Below are positions 45,522-53,250 of a stretch of 58,387 bases of DNA, piece by piece; the first letter of the stretch is position 1, and every line of letters begins with the position of its first letter. The position numbers and the translations under genes are program-made. The notes under the pieces were generated by a model. The model was not told where the DNA came from, did not search any database, and worked only from the letters and a program-made list of their open reading frames with translations. The DNA comes from S010-25 sp964441285 (GTDB lineage Bacteria > Pseudomonadota > Gammaproteobacteria > SZUA-229): positions 1-58,387 of the forward strand of contig CAYTUK010000014.1 in NCBI GenBank assembly GCA_964441285.1, read 5' to 3'.

Positions 45522-46412
45522 TTATTCTCTAGTGCCTAACATGCTGGCACGGCTCGTTGTTATACCCAGATAACGGAATGCCTCCTTGAGGCCGTCTGAC
45601 AGTGTTGCTCGTGTGACCACATCACCCAAGTTTATATTCAGGCTGGTTAATGCACGCGCAATTTCTGGCCGTATTCCAGTTAATATGGCCAGTGCTCCCA
45701 TTAAAGTAATCGCCCGCATCATCTGAATCAAGTGGTGTGAAACTTGCGAATCGATGGCGATCACACCAGTAATATCCATGACAACAACACGGGCGCGATC
45801 AGACTCAATGCGTGACAATAATTTTTCCATAACAAAAACGGTGCGTGACGAATCAAGAGTACCAATAATCGGTAGCGTCAGTACACCATCCCATATTTCA
45901 GTAATGGGGGTTGAGGTTTCCTTGATCTCATCCTGCTGGGCGTTAATGGTACGCTCCTTTTCTTCGAGGTAGGTATTAAATACATCCATCGATATATCAT
46001 TAAAGATAGATGCCACCAGCAGTAATACATCACGCATTTGATTAAATGTCAGGTTGATACTATCTTCTAACCCATCCAGAAAAACCCGCTGTAGAAAATT
46101 ACTGTAGCGTAAAAATTCATTAAGGTTCCCTCCCCGAACCTGTATCTGATTTGAAAATTCAGTAAAAAACCGTCGGAGCGCCCGGTACTCAGGACCACGA
46201 CGATTAATTTCTTCCCCCGTATGTAACACATTAACAAGTAGTTCTAGAAACTCAAGGCTGTAATCTTTTATCTCATCATCACCCAGCAGGTTTTCGGTAA
46301 CAAATATTTTACTGCCTTCCTTATCAATAGAATTGGTAATCGTACCAACCTGCGTCATAAATAACTCGATTAAGAGCTCATTAGTTGATTTATTCTTATT
46401 TTTATTAACCAT
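45522..46412 (-). CDS. RsbR-like stressosome sensor with STAS domain
   Basis: This is a 296-residue protein with an N-terminal helical sensor-like domain (residues 1 to about 155), a linker helix and a C-terminal STAS domain (about 172-290). The STAS part is very close to RsbR: VVMDITGVIAIDSQVSHHLIQ and LTGIRPEIARAL. Ser222, after Asp221, takes the place of the first RsbR phospho-threonine and could be phosphorylated. The N-terminal domain resembles the RsbRD_N type rather than the globin-like RsbRA type, though this is by eye. It is between the kinase/phosphatase and RsbS-like genes, with gaps of 14 and 17 bp. Confidence 0.85.
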   Translation of the reverse strand: MVNKNKNKSTNELLIELFMTQVGTITNSIDKEGSKIFVTENLLGDDEIKDYSLEFLELLVNVLHTGEEINRRGPEYRALRRFFTEFSNQIQVRGGNLNEFLRYSNFLQRVFLDGLEDSINLTFNQMRDVLLLVASIFNDISMDVFNTYLEEKERTINAQQDEIKETSTPITEIWDGVLTLPIIGTLDSSRTVFVMEKLLSRIESDRARVVVMDITGVIAIDSQVSHHLIQMMRAITLMGALAILTGIRPEIARALTSLNINLGDVVTRATLSDGLKEAFRYLGITTSRASMLGTRE

Positions 46413-46426
46413 GATATTATCCTGCG

Positions 46427-47443
46427 TTATTGCATTTTCCGAATGACAACCAGAGACTTGTCATCATTGTTACGGCCAAGTAGCTGGCCCATTACCAGTG
46501 CGATCATTTGCGGATGTAACCGCCATAAACCCGGCAATGTTCTAATATTCCAGCCCGTTCTGATACCATCCGAGGCTGTAATTAATAAAGCTTGTTTGGG
46601 GAAAGCAGGAGTACTTACTTCGATGCTTCTGTGGTCATGCCCCAACACCCCGGAAGAGAGCGGTAGCTGGCGTCTTTCCCCATTACTAATGATATAGATG
46701 CTCATGTCTCCCACGCCGGAAATGGCTATGCTTTCATTATGGATGTTCACCTCACCCATAACACCTACGCCACCTCGACCACCACTCAGGCGCTGACTGA
46801 GAATGGACATGCGCTCATCCAGCCCGGTATCAATATCGACAACACCCTGTGCGGGTTGAATCGCTACCTCAGCCTGTTTGCCATGACCCAGACCATCAAG
46901 GTGTAACCATTTTATGCCGTATGAATCTGTTTTTAAATGCACACAGTCACCATTATAGAAATCATCATGTAAAGCGCGCAGATAAATACCATACTCGATT
47001 TCAGGTCGACTGTATTTTTTTATATCAAAACGTGCCCAAACAGCCGTGCCATGCCACTGATCACCACCGTTTAGCTGACTTCTGGCAACGGTATATATTG
47101 ATGACTCACTTGACAGACGATTAATCGCACCCAGTCCACGCCCCATAGTTCCAGTGGTAGTAGTGCCATCTTTTTTCGCGTAATCAAGATTTTCAATACC
47201 AGGGCCATAATCCAGCGCAAAAAAATCCAGTGATGGCCGAGAGCCCTTATTCTCCCACAGTTGTATCATGCCGCTCCCTTTTGCATGTTTTAACTGATTG
47301 CTAACAATCTCATTACAAACCAGCCCCATTCTTTCAAGTATCACATTACGCAATCCTTTGCGTCGACCCACAGCTTTAAACTTGGAGCGAAATAACAATA
47401 GACCACTTTCATCTCTAACGGCACTTTCATACAATAATTTCAC
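46427..47443 (-). CDS. RsbT-like kinase fused to RsbX/SpoIIE-like phosphatase
   Basis: This is a two-domain switch protein of 338 residues. Residues 1-140 form a GHKL ATPase like RsbT: the N box has Glu45 and Asn49 in NEIVSNQLKHA, the G1 box is DYGPGI (78-83) and the G2 box GRGLGAI (101-107). Residues 160-335 form a SpoIIE-type PP2C phosphatase like RsbX: DGLGHG with Asp183, SGVGDMSIYI and ITASDGI. The fusion joins the enzymes that add and remove phosphate on STAS partners. It lies between the GGDEF gene (2-bp gap) and the RsbR-like gene. Confidence 0.9.
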   Translation of the reverse strand: MKLLYESAVRDESGLLLFRSKFKAVGRRKGLRNVILERMGLVCNEIVSNQLKHAKGSGMIQLWENKGSRPSLDFFALDYGPGIENLDYAKKDGTTTTGTMGRGLGAINRLSSESSIYTVARSQLNGGDQWHGTAVWARFDIKKYSRPEIEYGIYLRALHDDFYNGDCVHLKTDSYGIKWLHLDGLGHGKQAEVAIQPAQGVVDIDTGLDERMSILSQRLSGGRGGVGVMGEVNIHNESIAISGVGDMSIYIISNGERRQLPLSSGVLGHDHRSIEVSTPAFPKQALLITASDGIRTGWNIRTLPGLWRLHPQMIALVMGQLLGRNNDDKSLVVIRKMQ

Positions 47444-47445
47444 AG

Positions 47446-48396
47446 CTACCGCTCACGTTTACGTTGTTTAGGACTAATTGAGGTAACACACGATGAAACA
47501 AACTGGCCGCGCCCATTTTCTTTCGCTTCATAAAGCGCATTATCACATCTACCGGCAAGCGTAATCGGCGTGTCGTCCGACAGCATCTGAGCCACCCCCA
47601 TGCTGACTTTATTCCCCATCTTTTTTAAAATCGTTTTTGCAACACGTTCAGAAATAGCCAGACTGGAATAAATAATTAAGGCAAATTCATCGCCACCAAT
47701 CCTGCAGCAATGATCAACATCCACTCGACTGGCCGCCTGCATACTGCGAGCTACTTTCTTTAGATATTCATCACCAAATAGATGACCGTTATTGTCATTG
47801 ATCTGTTTAAAATTATCGACATCCAGCATAATCAGGCACAAGGCTGCCCCCTGCCTCTGACACCTTACAATCGCAGTTTTCAGATGAATATCATAAGCCC
47901 CGCGATTATTTAGCCCCGTCATACTATCTGTTTCAGCATTCTTCTGCGCCAGCTCAAGTTCAATGCGTCTGGACTCAAGCTTCTTTTCCAGTTGCAACAT
48001 TTCCTCTGCTGCCCGGGTTTTGGCTTTCTCCAGATCATCTTTAATGCGCGCGTTACGCTGACGCAGCAACTCGGGATCAGCCAGTTCACTTTGCTGACTT
48101 AAGCGGGTAGAAATAGCCTCGACTATTTCCGTAGAAGGCTCCTCACCAAGAGTACAGATAAAGTACCGATCTGTACCAGAGGTTACATAAAGTGATTTAT
48201 CATCTGTGAGTAAACAGATATCAACCGGGTCATCATCAGACTGTAACTTACAGTGTAACGCGCCCATACATTTATTTAATGATATGGCTGCCGTGAACAG
48301 ATTGCCGCCGAGTTTCTCCACTGAAAACAGCACAAAACCAGACAGACGTTGCCTGTCTGGTTCAACCAGTAGTGCGTATTTAAGCAAGTTATGCAT
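47446..48396 (-). CDS. GGDEF diguanylate cyclase
   Basis: This enzyme should make c-di-GMP from GTP. An N-terminal domain of about 105 residues is unrecognised. A charged coiled coil (about 112-152) follows, then a GGDEF domain (155-305) with the intact active-site loop GGDEF at 234-238 and the metal-binding Asp192 in LDVDNFKQIND. The inhibitory RxxD site is not in register: Arg224 is one position too far upstream, so product inhibition may be absent. It is the first gene of the stressosome-like cluster and its likely output. No transmembrane segment is seen, so it is cytoplasmic. Confidence 0.92.
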   Translation of the reverse strand: MHNLLKYALLVEPDRQRLSGFVLFSVEKLGGNLFTAAISLNKCMGALHCKLQSDDDPVDICLLTDDKSLYVTSGTDRYFICTLGEEPSTEIVEAISTRLSQQSELADPELLRQRNARIKDDLEKAKTRAAEEMLQLEKKLESRRIELELAQKNAETDSMTGLNNRGAYDIHLKTAIVRCQRQGAALCLIMLDVDNFKQINDNNGHLFGDEYLKKVARSMQAASRVDVDHCCRIGGDEFALIIYSSLAISERVAKTILKKMGNKVSMGVAQMLSDDTPITLAGRCDNALYEAKENGRGQFVSSCVTSISPKQRKRER

Positions 48397-48900
48397 AATA
48401 GTTTTGGTGATTTTTAACCACGTATACCACTGTATAGTAGTCGTTCATCAGGCAGAATCAACAATATCATGCCTATATTTTCTACATTTAGCCTTAGGCA
48501 ATGCGAGTATGAACAGCAGAAATATTACTCTGTTGCCAGGAAGCGGGTGGCACTACCCCCTCCTTTACTCAATCAACACGGCAGCAACGATAACATTTAT
48601 CTGTACGCTCAAACAAACAGAGTGATACCATTAAGGTAATATTACAATGCAACGTACCTGTGCTTACATTTAGAGAATCTCTAAATTAATTCTGCACGCA
48701 GTAAATGTAAACTGGATATGCGACTTGTAAAATATGATTTCATAAATTAGAGGTTCCTGCGTTTATTAAATAGTACGCATAAAAAGGATACGTTTCGTTC
48801 AGGACCGTCGGTCGCAGGGATGTGGGTGTCGAGCCTGCATCTTTTTTATGTGACTCAGTAGTAACTTATATCCTTCCAAAAATAATTAAAATTAATCTAT
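48397..48900. other. 504-bp divergent intergenic region
   Basis: It separates the GGDEF gene (minus) from the radical SAM gene (plus). It contains the perfect palindrome TTTAGAGA-A-TCTCTAAA at 48669-48685 and a deleted copy of the dispersed repeat at 48763-48864. The stressosome promoter should lie near 48400-48440. No ORF there is convincing. Confidence 0.6.
48763..48864 (-). repeat. Dispersed palindrome-ended repeat, copy D (internally deleted)
   Basis: In the opposite orientation to copy B. It shows TTATTAA at one end, then AAAAAGGATACG, CAGGACCGTCGGTCGCAGGG and GGGTGTCGAGCCTGCAT. It then jumps directly to the far terminus TTTTTTATGTGACTCAGTAGTAA. About 35 bp that copy B has between these points (the GCGTGTCTTGAACACC arm) are missing. 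Confidence 0.75.
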
Positions 48901-50547
48901 ATGAAAAAAATCAGCCCATTCTTTAATAAAAAATCGCGGTTAATAAAACCACCCAAACTGGATGCTTCTAATACCTCGAAACTTGCACCCTTTAGTCAAT
49001 CCGCATTAAGACAAAAGCTGCCCAAACTCCTCAAAGTACAAAATGATTTTTTTCCCTGTTTTGACTGGACTTTTCCACCACCACTATTAAGTAAAGCAAG
49101 TCCCTCTGGCGATGCCGATAAACTTTTCTCAAGACCTTCTGTTACTAATAACAGATATTCAATTTACCTGCACAGCCCTTTTTGCAAATCATTATGTAGC
49201 TTCTGTTACTACACTATCATCCCTGGACGTGGAATTGATTTTGCAGAAACTTATGTTGATTACCTGGTTAAAGAAATGGAATTATACAGCGCGACATTTT
49301 CCGAAAAAATTTGTGAATCAATTTATTTTGGTGGCGGCACACCCAGTTTTCTTAGCGAAAAGCTACTGACGAAAATATTAACCCGGCTGAAACATTACTT
49401 TCACTTGTCTGAACAGGCAGAAATTACGATTGAATCTGCACCAGGTACATTATCAAAAGAAAAATGTGAGCTGCTAAAATCATTAGGAGTTAATCGACTA
49501 AGTTATGGCATACAAACACTTGATGAAAAACTTTTGTCTACGATGAACCGTGACTATTCGGTTGATCTAGCCAGTGAAGAACTCACCCATGCGATCAAAA
49601 TTATTGGTAATGTTAACGTTGATACCATGTACGGATTTGATGGTGAAAAAGAAGATACACTTATAAAAACATTAAAACAATTCCACGAAATTGGGGTTCC
49701 AAGTCTATCAATTTATGCACTGGATAAACAACGCAGTGAAGCAAAGGTTCTGTATGAACCACCTCGTGATGACTATTATCAACATAAAATAGCCCGCTTC
49801 TCTGAAGCAGAAGAGTTTCTGATGAATGTAGGCTACAGACCCGTTTTACAAAATATTTTTATTGACCCCGCACGCGCATCCTACCGACACCAGCTAAGAC
49901 GCTGGGACAATCTTCCACTTGTTGCTCTGGGTGTTAATTCTCAGGGTTACGCGCCCCAAAAAGCTTATCAAAATACGGGCAGCCTTAAATCTTATTATCA
50001 AATGATTGATGCAGGGAAACTCCCTGTTGCAACAATAGATATATTGGATTCAGAACTTGAATTATGCAGAGAACTCACCAGTAAATTACGTTTCACCTTT
50101 GTTAGCCTGAGTGAATTTACATACAAATATGGTGTATCTATTCAAGCAGTTTTTAAAGATCTAATCAGCAACCTTGTTGATCTGGGTTATATTGAATGTC
50201 ATGATGATATTTTACGTATGACCGAAAAAGCCGCATATTATAATAACATAATTCCTATGTTATTCGCACCAGATCAATTTAAGAAAAAACTAATGCAACT
50301 GCCAGAAGAATATCTTCAGACATTTCCCGTACCTTATATCATGACAGAATTAGGCCATGCACAATCAATGCCTTTCAATCTGCCAGATAAATGCTCTGTA
50401 GTAAATTTTGACCGCCGAAGTAGTTTAGATCGAAGACAGAAAAATATTGCAACCAGTAACCATAAACAACGTTATAATTCTGGTAGACGAAGCACAGATG
50501 GCATCTGGAACTGGTCAGCCATCAATAGCTCACCAATCCATGCCTGA
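48901..50547 (+). CDS. HemN-like radical SAM protein with Arg-rich C-terminal tail
   Basis: This is a 548-residue radical SAM protein related to HemN. The cluster cysteines are Cys95, Cys99 and Cys102 in SPFCKSLCSFCYY (CX3CX2C). SIYFGGGTPSFL binds SAM, and the NVDTMYGFDGE and LSIYALD strands follow the HemN barrel. A C-terminal HemN-like domain follows. The first 85 residues are an unusual basic extension. The last 60 carry repeated Arg pairs (FDRRSSLDRRQ, SGRRSTDG). HemN-type anaerobic coproporphyrinogen oxidase is one option; HemW or a heme-handling radical SAM enzyme are others. It lies upstream of the SafE-like gene. Confidence 0.8.
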   Translation: MKKISPFFNKKSRLIKPPKLDASNTSKLAPFSQSALRQKLPKLLKVQNDFFPCFDWTFPPPLLSKASPSGDADKLFSRPSVTNNRYSIYLHSPFCKSLCSFCYYTIIPGRGIDFAETYVDYLVKEMELYSATFSEKICESIYFGGGTPSFLSEKLLTKILTRLKHYFHLSEQAEITIESAPGTLSKEKCELLKSLGVNRLSYGIQTLDEKLLSTMNRDYSVDLASEELTHAIKIIGNVNVDTMYGFDGEKEDTLIKTLKQFHEIGVPSLSIYALDKQRSEAKVLYEPPRDDYYQHKIARFSEAEEFLMNVGYRPVLQNIFIDPARASYRHQLRRWDNLPLVALGVNSQGYAPQKAYQNTGSLKSYYQMIDAGKLPVATIDILDSELELCRELTSKLRFTFVSLSEFTYKYGVSIQAVFKDLISNLVDLGYIECHDDILRMTEKAAYYNNIIPMLFAPDQFKKKLMQLPEEYLQTFPVPYIMTELGHAQSMPFNLPDKCSVVNFDRRSSLDRRQKNIATSNHKQRYNSGRRSTDGIWNWSAINSSPIHA

Positions 50548-50793
50548 TCACTTCTATTCTTTTTCATGTGCTTATTTTTGCCAGCGTATAAAGTAAAATT
50601 ACGCCGTTCTCTGCCAACTTAATTAAGAGGCGATGGTGTATTTATCCACCCGTTAGTGGTTCTGTAATATTGCTCGCCATATTTTGATACTTTTCAGAAA
50701 TACGCTAACAATACATTTTTTATTCACATTTATTACACGCCTAAAAAATAATAATTACTCTGCAAACAGACCTCATCTAACCGGAATTTTTTT

Positions 50794-51489
50794 ATGCATG
50801 ATCCCATCACCCTTAGCTCCGCTTTTCTTCTGGGTCTTTTCAGTACAGTACATTGCATTGGCATGTGCGGTGGCATAATCGGCGCACTCAGCTTAAGCCT
50901 GCCGACCAGAATCAGACAGCACAAACCGCGGCTGTTAAGTTTTGTACTGGCGTATAACATTGGGCGCATTACCAGCTATAGCATCGCTGGCCTAATTGCC
51001 GGAGCTATTGGTGCCCATGTCCTGCGTTCTGCCGGTTTTGATCAGGGGCATATTATTTTAAAAATCATTGGTACTGGTATGATGATTGCTATTGGCCTCT
51101 ATCTGGCTGGCTGGTTGCCACAACTGGCGACTGTTGAAAAAATTGGTATTCCTATCTGGAAGCGCCTTGAACCAATCGGTCGAAAACTAATTCCAGTCAC
51201 CTCATTACCCAAAGCACTGCTGTATGGATTAATCTGGGGCTGGCTACCCTGTGGTCTGGTTTATTTTGTATTAATCTGGGCCTTAACAGCTGGCGGCGCT
51301 CTACAGGGCGCACTCACCCTGGCCGCCTTTGGACTAGGCACCTTACCAACACTGCTAGCAGCTGGCTTTATGACTTCATGGTTAACCCGCTTTGCACAGT
51401 CCGCCCGAGCTCGTCGGACTGTGGGAATACTCATTATTCTGATGGCCATTGGCAGTCTGCTCATCCCCATGCAACATCACCATCATTAA
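50794..51489 (+). CDS. SafE/DsbD-like membrane protein (sulfite exporter TauE/SafE family)
   Basis: This is a 231-residue polytopic membrane protein with about six hydrophobic segments. The motif STVHCIGMCGGIIGAL near the N-terminus and GLIWGWLPCGLVYF in the middle are typical of the DsbD_2-like group annotated as TauE/SafE. The paired Cys motifs suggest metal or thiol handling. The C-terminus ends PMQHHHH, a possible metal-binding tail. In Pseudomonas a related gene sits between ccoS and hemN, so its position after a HemN-like gene may reflect a link to cytochrome oxidase assembly. No cco genes are present here. Confidence 0.85.
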   Translation: MHDPITLSSAFLLGLFSTVHCIGMCGGIIGALSLSLPTRIRQHKPRLLSFVLAYNIGRITSYSIAGLIAGAIGAHVLRSAGFDQGHIILKIIGTGMMIAIGLYLAGWLPQLATVEKIGIPIWKRLEPIGRKLIPVTSLPKALLYGLIWGWLPCGLVYFVLIWALTAGGALQGALTLAAFGLGTLPTLLAAGFMTSWLTRFAQSARARRTVGILIILMAIGSLLIPMQHHHH

Positions 51490-51596
51490 CAAAATAACGG
51501 ATACTGCCAGAAATACATCCCTGTCGACTCGACACCCGCATCCTTGCGGCTGACAGTCGTGAATAATGAGTATCCTTTTCATTTGTACTGTTAGTA
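51486..51596 (+). repeat. Dispersed palindrome-ended repeat, copy E (overlaps a stop and a start codon)
   Basis: Same orientation as copy B, with a shortened left arm. It shows ACGGATACTG, AATACATCCCTGT, CGACACCCGCATCC, TGCGGCTGACAGTC, GTATCCTTTTCAT and the terminus TTAGTA. It begins at the stop codon of the SafE-like gene. Its last base is the A of the ATG at 51596, the likely start of the next gene. Confidence 0.8.
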
Positions 51597-52111
51597 TGCC
51601 TTTCTTGCATAAATCCCGGCTGCAGAACGCAACACGCATTAATTCAGTGTTAGAAACAGGCTTTCTACACCATTATCAACAGCCTGATGTGCGTAAAACC
51701 CATCAGTTTCATGGTCGTTATGAAAATATCTACCTCAATAAAAGCCATATTCCAGAAATTGAAACCGTTATTAATCAGGCTATCTACCAGGCGGAAAAAC
51801 TATTGGGAATAACGCATCTTCGTGCCGGTTACTGGTTTAATTTTATGCCGCCTGGCAGCATCACCACGCTACACAGTCATGATGACGATGATGAATTACT
51901 CTCGGCAGTGTATTATATCTGTGTACCGGATAACTGTGGTGAGCTAATCCTGCACGCCTCTCCTCCCTCCCCAAATACGATTAAAATAACCCCGCAAGCG
52001 GGGTTATTTGTTTTTTTTAAACCCGATGCAAAGCATGAAGTTACTGAAAATCGCTGCGATCAAAATCGACTATCTATTGGAATGAATTTTGGAGTGTTAA
52101 AACCTGAATAA
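51596..52111 (+). CDS. 2OG-Fe(II) oxygenase-like protein
   Basis: This protein of about 171 residues has the layout of a small 2-oxoglutarate/Fe(II) oxygenase. GYWFNFMPPGSITTLHSHDDDD carries the first His (His93 or His95) and an Asp. FKPDAKHEV supplies the distal His147, and RLSIGMNFG gives Arg158 for 2OG binding. The substrate is unknown. An in-frame ATG at 51566 lies inside the repeat element; I prefer 51596, although neither start has a clear ribosome site. A terminator-like hairpin lies inside the coding sequence at 51985-52018. Confidence 0.72.
   Translation: MPFLHKSRLQNATRINSVLETGFLHHYQQPDVRKTHQFHGRYENIYLNKSHIPEIETVINQAIYQAEKLLGITHLRAGYWFNFMPPGSITTLHSHDDDDELLSAVYYICVPDNCGELILHASPPSPNTIKITPQAGLFVFFKPDAKHEVTENRCDQNRLSIGMNFGVLKPE
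51985..52018 (+). terminator. Terminator-like hairpin inside the oxygenase coding sequence
   Basis: AATAACCCCGC and GCGGGGTTATT are perfect 11-nt complements separated by AA. The closest base pairs would open to form a 4-nt loop. TG and then eight T residues follow at 52011-52018. It has every feature of a Rho-independent terminator in the sense direction, yet the reading frame passes through it and continues for 31 codons. Confidence 0.6.
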
Positions 52112-52314
52112 AATCAATAACAATCAAAGTTATTTAGCCAAATCCTCAGATCTGCTGAAAAAACACCGTATCTGTATACAGGTCACTCCTGTTGTTTATT
52201 TACCGGCCATCAAGAACATAGACCATTAGGGCAGTAGCCCTGTAAGTCAGCAGGCTTTATACTACGAAGTTCAGCTGTTTTCATTTACAATCACCACTGC
52301 GCGGCAGCACACCT

Positions 52315-53232
52315 ATGGTTCAATACAAAGCAAATTACAGTCGTAGTATTTTATTTCAACTTGTATTACTCTCTGTTATTTCAGCATTTCTACTACTGAT
52401 TAACCTCCATTTCCTGAAAGAAGTTTATTTAACCAATCAGGCAACTAACACTGGTTATATCATTAATGGTGCAATTCTAGGTGTTTTTACATTCGGATTA
52501 CTGAATATTATAATGCTCCTGTTGCGTTATACCCGCGAAGAGAATGCGCTGACTTATTTTCTAAAAAATATTAACAATGATTCAGCTCAGCCCACTCAAC
52601 ATGTCAGTAAAAAATCTTTAATTTACAACCGCTATACCTCCGTTCTGGAAATCAGCAAACATAACGTAGCCGTTAATCATAGTGCCCTGGCAGCAACACT
52701 GCTGGCAACGGAAAACACCCATTTAAGCCTGTCGCGTTTTATTAGCAATATTTTAATTCTTATGGGTGTATTTGGCACGATTGTTTCGCTGTCCATCGCG
52801 CTATTTGGTGCCTCCGAAATTATCGGCAGTGCCGATGGTATTAGCGGAATGAATCTGGTCATTCATGGCATGTCGACAGCATTGTCGACCACCGGCACGG
52901 CCATTGTCTGCTATTTATTCCTCAGCTATTTCTATATGAAACTCACTGACGTACAAACTGAATTACTCAGTGGCATTGAACAGGCAACCACACTCTATAT
53001 TATGCCACGCTTCACTTACCAGACTGACAGCATATTGCATGAAGTCGGCAGCCTGGTAAAAGCCCTGCACACTGCAGCTGGTAGCATGGCTCAAACACAG
53101 CTTGATTTTACTGAAGCCGGGCGTAATCTGAGCGCCCTTACAGGTACTTATGCAGACCGGCTAATTCGCCTGAGCGCCGACATTGAAGAAATAAAATCTC
53201 TGTTACGTCATGGCTTCCGGCTGTCAGAATAA
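52315..53232 (+). CDS. MotA/TolQ/ExbB-like proton channel subunit
   Basis: This 305-residue membrane protein has four predicted helices: about residues 12-31, 49-70, 141-165 and 188-209. Helices 3 and 4 carry the ExbB/MotA-like small-residue motifs LMGVFGTIVSLSIALFG and GMSTALSTTGTAIVCYLF, which line the proton path in this superfamily. The loop between helices 2 and 3 is cytoplasmic and about 70 residues long. The C-terminus (210-305) is helical. It is followed after 18 bp by a single-helix protein with a membrane Asp, the usual second stator subunit. It is not MotA, TolQ or ExbB proper. Confidence 0.8.
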   Translation: MVQYKANYSRSILFQLVLLSVISAFLLLINLHFLKEVYLTNQATNTGYIINGAILGVFTFGLLNIIMLLLRYTREENALTYFLKNINNDSAQPTQHVSKKSLIYNRYTSVLEISKHNVAVNHSALAATLLATENTHLSLSRFISNILILMGVFGTIVSLSIALFGASEIIGSADGISGMNLVIHGMSTALSTTGTAIVCYLFLSYFYMKLTDVQTELLSGIEQATTLYIMPRFTYQTDSILHEVGSLVKALHTAAGSMAQTQLDFTEAGRNLSALTGTYADRLIRLSADIEEIKSLLRHGFRLSE

Positions 53233-53250
53233 AGCCCCCAGGAATCTGTC

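Noticed and set aside
50640..50700. Possible FNR box (TTGCTCGCCATATTTTGA) before the SafE-like gene
   Set aside because: It departs from TTGAT-N4-ATCAA at several key positions and lies about 100 bp from the start codon.
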